Assembly: GCF_947623445.1 (NCBI RefSeq) | Contig: NC_135241.1 | Span: 4,466,501-4,530,500 of the forward strand | Length of the DNA stretch: 64,000 nt | From: Clavelina lepadiformis | Taxonomy: Eukaryota; Chordata; Ascidiacea; Aplousobranchia; Clavelinidae | Direction: 5' to 3' | In this document: piece after piece, positions 11,401-24,200 of the stretch | How the letters are laid out: every line of letters starts with the position of its first letter | How positions within the stretch are numbered: the first letter of the stretch is position 1 | Notes under the pieces: model-generated | The model's database searches: none | The model's input: only the letters and a program-made list of their open reading frames with translations | Told to the model about the DNA's origin: nothing | Position numbers and translations under genes: made by a program

Positions 11401-14400
11401 CGTTTAATTATGATGATATTAAACAAAGTCTTGTCACCGAATTGTGCTGCTGTGCCAAGTATGCAATGTTAGATGTCAACTTGGAATGTAAGGGTGGAGC
11501 GTGCACGCGACATTGGTTTCGAGTTTCCATTTGAGTTGGGTTATTTTATTAAAAGAGGTAATTAAATTCATAAAGTTAGTGAACCGTAACACTATACATA
11601 ACAAGCACGTGATCTACATAGGTCTGAAAAAATGACGTGTTTTTTTGGCATCTGTTTGTTGTCAAAGAAAGTAGATAGTTGTATGAAATATCACTTGGGG
11701 CAGGATATTGCGAACGGCGTCGATTTGTCGTATGATTGTGGTGTAAACAGTAGTTTTATTATGACGTTTATGGTGGAAGCTCTGCGCTTGCCCCTTAGAA
11801 GGAAACCTACGAAACAAAAGCATTCTAACCCTAGCCAGTGGGGACGCTGGGATAAAAGCAATCCCCGATTGCGGTTATGTAGCGCATGGACGGCGAATTC
11901 GTTGGCAATCCATCATAAAGCATGGGTCAGTTCGTCATTCATTATACGCGAGTGGGTCCAATCTCCCATGAAGTGACTAACTAATCGCTTTGCTCGACCG
12001 AGTAACATAATATTCCCGGTGACAGCTGATAAGGCAGAGACATATATGCACAAGTTAGCAGTCGTTATGAAGATGGTCTATCTTAATTGGATTAAACTTA
12101 ACACGCATTTTTAACACGCCCAAAGTCTTCGGAGCAAAAAGCTTTTGTTGGCATTGCCGATTCTGTTAACGACCACGTTTACAAAGATCAAAGTGCAGAG
12201 TCAGATTAGTTGCGAATGCGTGGTAAAATTTACAAGTTTTCGAATGTTTTAAGGTTGGCCTGGGACTTGAATTTTTGTACGCTGCAGACCTCAATCTTGA
12301 TTATCGTCTGTTTTATCAGTTTTGCCAAAAATTATTTGGTCTCCATTACCACCCCAACTTAATTCATCACTTATAAGTTATAATTAAGCGATACTATTTG
12401 CTGTGAAAAACTAGAAGACCAATAACTAATACAAAACGTACGTCATAGTCATCACCTGGAAACAATATGTTAAGGAAGGATTTTGGAAAATTTGCATAAT
12501 CTTTTAAATTTTTGCACCCCAAGGAACAGATTTTTGGTCAATTGTCTGACGTAATGCAAAGTTACCATGTAAAATTTCTCAGAACAATTACAGGTATTCT
12601 TTACCCCGCAAATTGCAGACAACAAACAATGAGTTAAGGAATTTCTACACAATATCTTTGATAAAAACAGTACGGCATTCAAAAACCTGCTATTTTAGAT
12701 GCCTGCAAAGAGGTGGTGAAGTTCACATGTAAATTAATACGCGTCCTATGGTTCGACTTAAGCGCTTTTTTTGTCAAATAGATGTGGTTATTTCAATCAT
12801 ACGTAATGATCCGTAACATTCCCTCACATTATATCTCATGCTTGCTAAACATCACTCTACCTATTGTTATGTGACAGTTCAGGTGTTTCACAGTATATTA
12901 TTACGTAATATCTCACTGTGTCATTTGACTTTTGCGCCCGACCAAATGTCCCGGTATGCAGCCTATAGACCTTTCGAAAAACAACAATTTTCTCGTTGAA
13001 AATAGAAGGCATAAAAGAAACCGTGTTTTGACAGAATAAGAAGAGCTGAGGCAGATAAATGGAATCTCCTTTGAAAATCATGCACAGCTTAAGCACATGA
13101 TCGTAATAACAAGAATAAATAGTGAAAAATGCCCATTACTGGATCATAACCGGTAGATTGTTAACAACGATGCGTGACGCGCCACACAAGACGGAAAAGA
13201 TTTTTGTTCGAATCTCATCCCTCAGCCAAAACTTGATAAGAAGATTGGCTTATTATGATTCTCGAGATTTAGCCCACTTAACTTTAAGCAACACTCAAGC
13301 GACTGACAGATTGGTATGACAGCCAATACGAATTACATGCTGCGTAAAACACGCGGTATTGAAATGCACAATTAAATATACGCCCTTGCCAGAAATTACA
13401 CGCCTATTCAACTTGCTGATTCAGTAAACAAACAATTTTCTGGGCATCCTGAAAAATATTAAAAAACATTATGACGTGTTGGCTGCACTTTATCTATATT
13501 TAAGTTTAAATGACAATGTAAAATTTCAACATTTGCACGTGCATTGTTTGCTGCTGTGACGTCAGTTTGTTGGACCTTTAATTGTTTTTTTCGTTTTTCA
13601 AATCATTGAAGGGATCGTATATGTGACGGTGACGTAAAGCAGTTTCGTAGAATTCGAACGAAACGAAATTGAGTGGAAGTGCGCAAATGTCAAGCGCGTA
13701 GGAATGACACGAATAAGTACAAGAGTCCTTCATAAGCGTCTTCGACTGGTTGTACGAAACATTTAAAGTTATGGCTTTCAAACAAGTATGTATCGAAGTA
13801 CTGGCGCACCGTATTTATTCAGCTGAATTGGCCTGGTGAAAGCTACTTATAGATTTCAATAATTAGCGCATAATTTGTCGTCATGTATTAGAACGGTTGG
13901 CTAACTTCGTTATGGAGTATTTAAACAAGTGTTATGTGAGTGCCTTCGAGAAAAATACAATATATCCAACTTATAACTGAAAAAGAACCTTCAAGGGTGT
14001 CTGTTATCCTGACACCGATTGATACAAGTTATCAGTTATTTTGACACCGATTCGCACCAGTTGTAATGATTTTGGAAATCTGTTTTCGAACTGATAACTT
14101 TGATAAGTGTAAATTCTTAAGCCCTATCTATAATTTTCGTTTTCTGTGTCGAATGTTGGATGATTTTTTAGAGGTAAATGTTGCGAATATCTCTTATCAT
14201 TTCTACTTTTATGCAATTATCTTAAAGGGTTGTTTGTGTGAGCGGCACTCGGTACCGGCTTTTAATGTGATGAATATCTCACGGTGATAATAAGGAACTG
14301 GTTGAAGAGAACACAAAAAGATCTGTAAATACTTGACGAAATTAACGCGCCTTTTATCTTGCGCGGCCATAAGCATACTTTTTTATAAAGTAGGAAAAGG

Positions 14401-17400
14401 CGTGCATTGTAATATAACAAGACCACTTGTGACGCTTAATTATTGAGTCAATAATGTATCAGCTGGCTTTTCTTTTTAGTTCCAATTAGCAGAAATTTGT
14501 TAAAGTATTTAACAACTTTTTCCTCTCTCGTTCAAGGATTTATAACAGACGGAAGCCAAACATTATCGCCACTCTCTGAACAAACACTATTTCTTCAAAA
14601 GAAAATCGATTTTTTCACTAACGTGACGTGAGAACTCGACGAAGGACGATTATTTGCGCAAACATAAAAGACGATTAATAGAATTAAGTTTCCTTTTACA
14701 AGATACCCCAAAACAGGTAACATGAATTGGATGCTGCGTAAGGCATAACCACGAAAAGAGATTTTCACACTGAAGAACCGGAAAACGTTACGCGTACCTC
14801 ATAAGGTTGCTTGGTGGCTTACGTCATTTTAAGATAATAATTTTTGATGAAAGTAACGTTTCTGCTTTACAAGCTTATCATCGTTTGATGATTTGCAGAC
14901 AATTCAAATTCAAATACGTACATCTGATATTTTAGTAACGAATTTTTTTGTCCTAAACACCGCGTATTTTTCTCGTCTTTCATCGGCTAAATATCAACTT
15001 GGACCTAATTATCAACAACGCATTTAATCTTGCTTAGGCCACCCATCGCCTTTAATGGAACAGATAGGCCTCTTGTTTTGTCATAAGCATCATCGAAATA
15101 TAGCGCCTCATAGCGATCCGGGTCTGCACAACGTCACAATACCGTTGTTTATGACGTCGGCTGAGATAAGGTGCGATATCTCAGAGTTAAAACTAAAGCC
15201 AAGAATGTGACAAGAAATATATTATTCACGCAATCTGTTTCATTTTTTTCTTAGCAATCTTTTAACTCCAAGGTAAGGCCCTATCGTGACAAAAACCAGC
15301 GGCCTTAAATATCGCTTGATCGATTGCCAATTTAGGAACAAGCTGTTATGCCATTCGATTTTTGCCGGTAACAGTTTTGAGATAAACGCGTAACAAATGT
15401 TGCATAAGGCGACTAAATTAAAAGTGCGCGCGAGAAACATTCAATTAGAGCGCGCGCGCATGTCGGAAAATTTTAACCGAGCGCCACTTGCACTTTAAAA
15501 TCGCGTCAAAAATCCATGGCGTCTTGTGGATTTTCGATTAGGATTTGTCTGATTCCACAATCGCGCATTATCGCAAACCTTCTGCAAACATGAAGGCTAA
15601 TCTTCACACGTATCGATGCTGGCAAAAGGCAGCAACGAAAAGCGGAGAAGTCGAGCCATTGTGAAAAAGAAACAAGATAATGGCATTACCCTAATCGGTG
15701 TCGTAATTATACATAACTCCCTTTGGTATATTAAAGCCTATGAATGGTTAGTTGTGTTGGACCGGATACGCATGGATTGGTTTAGACTGACAATCTGTTA
15801 AAACAAGGCGTAGTTATTGAAGCGTTGCCGATCGGCTGCTTTGATAATGGCCATTAAAGTTGATTTTCGGGCATGTCTGCTCCTGGGATATTCATACTTG
15901 TTGCGTTGAAAGCGCAATGTATATGAGTCTTAAATGTCCTCTAAATACAATTAATACCACAGCTAAAATCACGCATTGTTTTGCCGACAGCGTTAGTGTT
16001 TACTTTGGTATTTCAGTTCCGTTTACATTACACCGGAATCCTTACGATTGCGAAAATGCAAAAATTGCGAAAATACAGGGGGTGTGTGAAGGTGTATTTG
16101 TTCATCTGTACAACGACCACAACCGCCGCAAACTTTTGTAGCGTTTAACCCATTTTGCCTTTACGCAAAAATTCCGAAAGAGCGTTACCGCCAAACGATC
16201 TAGGATGCACAGACAGTGTGCAGTATATATGAAACACATTATTTACCTGTAGGAAACTTGTCCGGCAAAGAAGAACTTATAAGTTAGCCTACACTTAAAC
16301 TATAAACTGTCTTTCACACGACAATTTCCGGATTTGGAGTGAGATGTCGTAATTTTCAACATTATTGCCAGCCACGAACACTGCGAAACATGAAATCTGT
16401 ATCGTTCCAGTCTAATGAGCTGGTTTGCGAGGGTAGAAGTTACGTACCCGTTTGACTTGCTGGGTGTATTCATAACAATATTTGAACTACGGTTGGTAAC
16501 TGGTTTCGTCATAAACAAAAAAGTAATTTCTGGTTGTTTGACTAAGCTATAAACCGTGAAGGACCCAAAACAAAACGGTTTTGTTTTCATGTTGAACACC
16601 CAGCGTTAGTTGTAATCATTACTAAAAGATTTTAATTGAATAATAAATCTCGGAGTAATTTCTTAAAAAGAAAAATGATTCATTGGCCTGTTCAGACATT
16701 TTTTGCGCAAATTTTATTTCTCCCAAATAGCATTAATCACCAAACGTCTGCATATATGGCGTCGTCATAATCACTCATAAACGTTTATTTTATCGACATA
16801 ATTGCCGTAAACAATCAAAATTAGCGAATGTGCTATCCGTTGTTTGTTATTAGAACTACGGTTCCGATATATTTCTAAAATTATATTTGAAGATGTATAG
16901 TTTGTGAACACAACACGTGCAAAATCCCCCTTCAATATTTACCTAGTTTATAATGTGCATTTTAAGTTGTGGTATGAACTTCAATATCCGTATTGTGTTA
17001 TAATTAAAATCATTAACGTTACTTAACGTATGAACGACACTTATATTCTTACACGATAAACTTACCGCAGAAAATTCTTTTAATAATTTCGAAGATATTC
17101 CGAACAATATTCTTATACACTTCCGTGAGATTTTAAAGATATCAATATAGACAATTATATGCTAAAATGTAATATGCAATTATATTACTCATGACATTCG
17201 CCGATGACCTGTAATATAGGTAAATATTTCATGGTAATATTTAATTAACAATTCACATCGATCTAAACTGAAAACCACTTAAATTCAGAAATTAATTTCG
17301 TCTTTTCAATCTTTTTCTTTCTCGCAGCAAATACATAACCTGTCTGAGTAACACACCATGTAAAATTTTGATGCCTAATACTTCTTTTTTACCATTTTCG

Positions 17401-20400
17401 TGACTCTGTTAACAGCTTTGAGATCCGATTGCTTCCACGACAAAAACACGTTTACTAATAGCGAATTTATTATGATTTGCTTGTATTAATTCTCTCCTGC
17501 AATATACTTGTACAGGTAGGGAGCGCAGCAAAACACCATAATCTAGCTTTGAATACACGATATTTCCTAACTGCGACTCGATTAATGACTGGTTGACGTA
17601 GTCCTACACGATACATATCACTACAGCCATAACCATTAACTTTTAATTTCTAAACTGTATTGCATTCATTTCCTCAAGCTATATGTATTTTTTCTTACCC
17701 TGTTCCAAGAAACGACGTTGTCTGGTGTAAGACTCTTAAAATGTTGGCGTTATCGTTTATGACATAACAGAGACAGCTCTATTACGACATAAAAAAGCTG
17801 AATGCCCTCGTGAATGTCAAACGTGACGAAATACGAAGGAACGAGAAAAAAGTTTGGATATCGAATCCCTGAACCTAATTATCGCAAAGTTATCAGCTCC
17901 TTGACATATATTTTTGTACTTAAAATTACAGGCGAAGGTATCGGCAAACAACTTAACTCGGTCATCAACCGGTAAAACCGCAGCAAAGGAACATTGTCCG
18001 ATCAAAAGCACACTGTAAAAATTTTGACATAAACCCAATTATGACCGCCCGAATTTGGCACACAAGCTCTGTGTCAATAAATTATGTTTGTGATGAGGTT
18101 TGTGCAAGCTTACTATCTCTGGATTGCTTTGTAATCGCATAAACAAATAGATTTATTGCGTTATAAAATGGGTCGTTCACATCATTCTGTTAAATGTTTC
18201 TGATAAAAATGCAGCAACTCTGAGCGGGCAAAATGAGCCAAAGACCACCAAACCAAGCAGACGCGACTTCCACTGTTGCTAAAGTTCTCAGCCATATTAA
18301 AATTTCATTTGCATCAAGGAACGGAAAATAATATTCATTTGAGCTTTATGAAATGCCCGCTTTGATGACGTAATAGGAAACGTATTGGCGTAAGTTTTCC
18401 TTCGCACGTGTACAGGGTCATTCAGTAAAGGCACGCTCATACAGCAATATTGGGTCATTACAAGACGATGGCCGCGGCATTTTTGAAAAGTATACCATTT
18501 CCCAGAACAAAAGTATATGTCTAAAAGTCTCGCCATTTGACCAGAAACCATTGCGCGCTCAATTAGTTGATTAAACGGTCGAGGGTCCAGTTACATAATG
18601 ATTCGATAACGGTTATATTTTGCTAATGAATTGCCCGGGTCAGATTTCCACACTTAACGCGGTAGAGTGATTGGTAAAATTTTCCCTCACTTGTAATACA
18701 AACATTATGTACAATTTTGCATTGTGTTTTTCTACAAAGAAATCCGATACCTTTAGGATCCTAATACGAGACTAGCGTAGCGATACCCATCTACGCCATC
18801 GAATACATTTTGCTTAATATAATCTGGTTAACGCGGTATAAGTGATAAAAATCTTTCAGGTAGGAACCAGCGGTGAAAATACGTCACGGCTTCCAAAATG
18901 ATTCGTGTGATTAAATTTTGAAAAGAGTCGATTTTCGGGAAATTTTATGCCCGAGAATCCTTGCAAGAATGTTGGTTTAGTCGTTGAACAATTATTAGGT
19001 AACTTGTGTTTGGAAACATCAACTCAGTCAGGTTATAATACAGTTAGCGATTAACTCCCAGGGATCCCAAGTTACACCGGTGAATGGAAGGTAAGGTGTC
19101 CCGTTACGAAAAAGCAAACGACAGTCCATTGCGTGTTATAGAAGTTTGATATAAGTCCGTCTTTCACACAAATAGGTTTTGAGAAATTTTTTTCAGGCGT
19201 TTGTATTTGGGCTTTGATTGTGTTTTGTTAAGTCTGCTTCGTCCTTTTACAGGAAATCACATTTACAACGATGATATTTTGGCGTTTTGTTGACGCGGGC
19301 CTTTTTTTATTGCCCAACAGTTTTAGCAGCCTTCTGTTGCACTTCAACATTAACGTAAAAAGTCGAATTCGTATTCGCCTAATTGACTTGACAATCCAAC
19401 GACAAGGTTCATAAATGGCATTATGACGTCACATTTTACATCTGCTGCGTCACAATAAATTATGCGATCGGAATTTTGAAGTTGTGTGAGAACTTGAAAG
19501 AAAAAAAGTGAAAATAAAATTTGTGCAGCAGTTACATCGTCCCAGAGAGAGCGTTCGCTCGGCATAAAAACTGGCTCGATATTTGCATGATATTACAGCT
19601 TTCATCGCAGAGCCATATTGAAAGCTGAATATGACGTACCGGTTATCACTTCACGATCAGCGAAGCAATTCAAATTATAGAGGACGCTGCGACTCGCAGA
19701 CGCAGTTTTGCTTTTATTAATAATAATAATTACGATTTCCTTTGACAATCATAACAAATAACCCATGAGATAATGTACGTGGGACAGGAAAAGTATTACA
19801 CTCTGCTCCATATTTACCGTATCTTTATAATATCCAGGTCAAATTATAGCATCACAACCTGTTGTTATCATAAGTTATTTCTCTGTAATTTTGTGGCCAT
19901 TTGTTTACCAGTTTATTTTTGTATCTGGTTGCCAGCACCATGACAAAACATTCAAAGGTCAAGATGCAAACTGTACTATATGGAAAGCCGTTCTAGTGAT
20001 TCAGTTATTTCGTACATTATCCGAAAGTTTAGCTTTTCTTGCTTTGATTATAGCATCGAGTAGATCCATTTTCATTGACACATTTTAATGGAATTCTTTT
20101 GGGTTCGTTCTTAAAAAGTTTTGGTGCGTGGAGCGCTTTTTTCAACATAATGCACCAGTCAAGAGTCAAGACCCTGTGGTTAAAAAGATTAAAACTTGAG
20201 TCCGCATCTTGCTAAGCTGCTCTGCTCGGTACGCGAGGGATTCGTTTTTGACATGGAACAATCCCATGAATCATTTAACGAATTATAAATAATAATTCAT
20301 AAGGACAGCGGGGAGGGAGAGAGGAAAATTATGGAACGAAAGGCAAATTAATTGTGACAAGACAGAGGGACCAGGAGGAAAAATAAAAAAGAAAATTATA

Positions 20401-21286
20401 GATCGTTTCTCACCTTCGCTTCATTTTCCCCATTCATTAGGGGTCAATTTCTGTACAAGATACCGTTATGTCCATCAATTCATGAACGTAACGGCGTAAC
20501 GCCCATCCATCTGGGCTCTAATTTGTAATGTCGACCCTTCCGGTTAACACGAAAATGCATTATAGCCTCTCGCCATAAGGTAAAATTTCCCTATTTAGTA
20601 GTGCTATGATTGATGTATAATCGTATGGTGACGCACTTATGAAGATAATGTTAGTTTTTAGAAATACATTATTCATGCCTTTGGTGTTGTCTTTACGTCC
20701 GTAATCGTTAGACGAAAAATCGCTAAACTATATCGCTGAAATGCGTAATTTAACATAAAAGAATAACCTTTCTTAAAATTATAAACTAACCTTCTACGCT
20801 CCGACTTCTGTCTTCCTGTTCCTCATCTGGATTTGGGTCCTCTTGCTGACCTTCCATCGTCGATTCACCATTCGCCAGAGTTGCCTTGTGCGCGGAAGCT
20901 CCATTCATGTTTACTTCTTCCGCCGATTGGTCGCCATCTAAAGAAGGCGAGCTTGGGGTAGACGTCGTTCTCCACATTGTCGCTTCGCCTGCGCTTGGTG
21001 TAGGATTGTCGGCCGAAACTTGTTGAAGCGGTCGATGTGCCAACGCAACAAAAGCGTTTTCTGCATCGTCCGCATGGACTCCTTCTAACAGGGAAACACC
21101 ACAAGGAGAACTTGCGATTCCAAATACATTTTGCGGAAGATTCGGGAATGAAATCGGTCCCATGGAGCCCTGTAGATGCGGAATCGTTAAAGCGCCAGAC
21201 TGAGTAAAAACAGCGGCAGACTGATTCATAACTGTCCCCAGCGGTTCTTGAACTTGTTGCGGGTTAGACTGCTTCCTGCGTGACAT
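5406..21286 (-). CDS. sall: spalt-like (SALL) C2H2 zinc-finger transcription factor, complete, 13 coding exons
   Basis: Nuclear DNA-binding developmental regulator of the spalt/SALL family. Coding exons: 20791-21286, 10308-10550, 8628-10199, 8260-8511, 7567-8128, 7329-7464, 6926-7082, 6764-6828, 6550-6654, 6372-6455, 6017-6202, 5686-5830, 5406-5524. All junctions are GT-AG, the phases chain, and the sum is 4,122 nt (1,373 aa; human SALL1 is about 1,320). The start is fixed by the family N-terminus MSRRKQ, a motif known to recruit the NuRD repressor complex. A Gln-rich oligomerisation-like stretch lies near 300-340. Nine C2H2 fingers lie in the family order 2+3+2+2: 485-531, 749-798 with a third at 820-840, 1073-1121, 1182-1230, with HTGERP-type linkers and the spalt (T/S)TKGNLK signature. 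After the last pair, QYAALAS matches the vertebrate QYAAALS region. The N-terminal CCHC finger of vertebrate SALLs is not seen. The weakest junction is the exon 12 acceptor at 5830. Confidence 0.93.
8628..10199 (-). other. sall: SALL exon 3: Q-rich segment, finger pair 1, start of finger pair 2
   Basis: This is the largest coding exon. It opens with acidic/coiled sequence and the [11 protein letters not shown] stretch, then long Ser/Asn-rich spacers, the CRFC...CNIC finger pair, and CHIC of the next pair. The donor falls directly after HTG (phase 1), so the HTGERP linker is split between this exon and 8260-8511. Confidence 0.9.
10551..20790 (-). other. sall: SALL intron 1 (about 10.2 kb)
   Basis: It joins the MSRRKQ exon (donor GTTAGT at 20790) to the exon starting at 10550 (acceptor TTATAG). 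The remaining introns of this gene are 100-400 bp, so this one is an outlier. No protein-coding exon, tRNA or recognisable transposon was found inside it on either strand. A long first intron in a developmental regulator is a usual place for cis-regulatory elements; that is inference, since no site could be proven by reading. Confidence 0.7.
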
Positions 21287-24200
21287 TCTTTGACAAAGCA
21301 GGTCTCGGCGTTAAATCGACCATATATCACGCTATTTCGTTAAACAAATATCACTCTCAATTCTGAAATAATTACAGAAAATATGTTATTACCTTGATTC
21401 ATTCACACATCGCAAAATCACCCTACCCACCCATCTTAAACGGGCGACATGATGGTGGCCAAAACAATAACAAAGCCGTTTGTACAGACTGGACGCTTGT
21501 TTGCGCCCACATGACGAAAACAACGCCGTTCTTTGACAGAATAAAGAAACATACACGTCAGAAGATTAAAATTATGTACGTATGGCTTTTGCTTCAATCA
21601 AAGTGCCATGCTGTTAACTTTGCCTTGCGATTGCGAGGAGTCGCGTCTGATAGATAGAACAATACATTCTGATTGATATAAATTGATTTATTATACTGGT
21701 AACTTTTAAACACTTGCAAAATTAAAAAGTAGGAATCCAGCTGCTACAATTGCTCAATCGCTTCTTTTTCCTCTGAATATGACTGCCGTTAAACCCCTAA
21801 AAACGCAAACCATTTCCCGTTTTAGATGACGTCATTTCGACGGGTGTGCAGCAGCCCGCGCGTTACGAATTTTTATGTCGCAAGGAGAACTGATATTAAA
21901 CGCCCTTTTAACTTATTCCGGTTTGTAAAGAAAAAAAGACAACACCCGGCTGAACACTTGGTCGCTCGTTTACCGACGCGTTTCGTAGCCTTCAGAGCGA
22001 AAAATACAAGTTGCCATCAATCGATTTCGATAAATTGACCGAAGAATGCATCTTGTATGGTAACAAATACGCTTTTGTAAGCAATAACTCTCTTTTTACC
22101 TCACAATAGATGTCTCGGCGTATGAAAGATATGTGAGGTGAATTTTATACCGTGTTTTGTCGTCTCAAAACATGAGCCAAAAACGTCTCATATGAGGCAG
22201 TGTATTGCCTGCTGTCTATTATTTTGTTCTACATGAGTTTTGTTATCAGCTTGTCTCGACGCTGCGTGTATTGTATAAGGTACTGGCTTTCAATAAAGCA
22301 CAAAGGGTTTTGAAGGCTGCTGAAAAAACCACGGTGCTGCTTCTGGTAGGATCACCTGTTTGTCCTACGCGCAATGACTTATACTAATATACTGACATTT
22401 ATTACCCAATTTTCTTGTGCGGCTTGGCATCTTGTTTGAGGAAAGGGTTCATTAAAATCTGCATTATGTTGTTCATTTCTCACTGCAATTCTCTATTCAG
22501 TTTCACTTCACTACATTAGCGGAATTTTTGCACAAAAATCGAAGTCCCTCGCTAGACATCACAGTTATGACAAGGTAAAGGCCTACGTTTGCATGCCTTG
22601 TGATAACAGCAAAGTCAGAAATTGTTTTAGCCCTTGTTGCGTCATAAGCTGCTTACGGGTATCGTTTCTACGAGATGAACGAGTTCTTCACCAAGTGACG
22701 AAAAATCCTTTAAAGTGAATTTTTCTTGAAATTTTTTCTTTTTCCCTTTGTAATGATTTGGTATTGACAATTTTACTTCTTTTGTATTGCACAACGATTT
22801 TATTTCACATATAGGTCGTCTGGCAACGAAATGCGCGGCAATTTATCCTGGAGACGTGTAAACGCCATAATAAAAATTTCTAATTTATTGCCACAAATCA
22901 ATTCTAAAATGATTTTGCGTTAAACATTTCGTCGCTAAATTCGTTTTCATACAATAATTGATCGAGAGAAAACAAGCGAAATAAATTTGCCACCGTTTAT
23001 TAAGGTTCTGGGTGCCCTTCGCCATAAGCTTGCATCTGAAGTTATGAACAAGCCCTTCATATTTTCAAGCTTTATTTGTATTTTCACGGGAAATCTTGAA
23101 GTAGATACGATATTGCAAATCAACATTTCTTGCTACAGTAAATCCATCGATGCTTCCCGAAGTACAAGGCGTAAATATTTTGCATAACTCTTGAAAATGG
23201 GTTGCGAGTTACAGTTGGGAAAACCCAACTGAGCAAGTCGCGGTATATCCGAAATAATTGCTCTATGACAGAATAATGTTACATTATGACGTGATGACAG
23301 TAGTTTTACTACCGATTTAACCGCGTTTTCACGTTTATTGCGATCCTATTATGCTGGTTATTAATTTTATCAAATTATCCTTGAAGTGATGAGTAACATA
23401 CGTATTGCTAAAAGCAACAGATACTATGATCTTCTTATCGTTTCGCTCTGATAGAGGCTTACTTCATGTTAAAGAATTCTCATTTCTCACTAGGCACAAG
23501 TTGACTCCCCATTTTATATAAACTTCATCGAATCCTGTATTGTAATAAACAGTGTTTTCATCCACCGTTAAAGCTTCGAAATTTTAACTTGCAATTTCAA
23601 AAACAGACATTTCATCAGCGAGGTACAAAAAGTAGTCGACACCACTGCTGCGACCGTTTCAAGCTTAACCTACTCGACAAATGCCGCTATATTCTGACCT
23701 CACTATCATTAAATGACTTATTCAATTTACGATATTACATGATCCAGTTATAATACGTTTCCATTTGAAATCTGGGTCGTTCACCCCCGGGTTTATTGTT
23801 ATATGATGGAGGCTTAAGAATTTTATGGGTTGTAACGACATGGTATATTATAACAAAACAATAACTCGTTATAGATTCTTTTTGGCTACACCACCTGAGC
23901 TTCAAACACACGTTTCAGTAAAGCAAACACGTAAAGAGCCGATTAATGAGGCAGTAAAATCCAGGTTCCATATTCCAAGGAATTGTATTCGAACATTGCA
24001 GCTGTTTTCCTTTGATATTTGAAGGTTTTCCAAGGTGCATCGTTAAATTCAACTGTATCACTGAACTGCTATTTGCTCTTATCATATTCGGCGTAGTTTT
24101 ACCTGTAATCGTAACTTAGTCGTTATTGGTGAAAAAATAAACTGTATTGTACAATACATTAGTTATTGCTTTATAAAACGTCTTTTTTTCTGCCACTATG

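Noticed and set aside
11632..11976. 114-codon plus-strand frame inside SALL intron 1
   Set aside because: No domain, no splice context, and stop-rich surroundings; a chance frame.
13190..13230. GTTCGAATC resembling a tRNA B box
   Set aside because: No matching A box or foldable acceptor stem could be found upstream.
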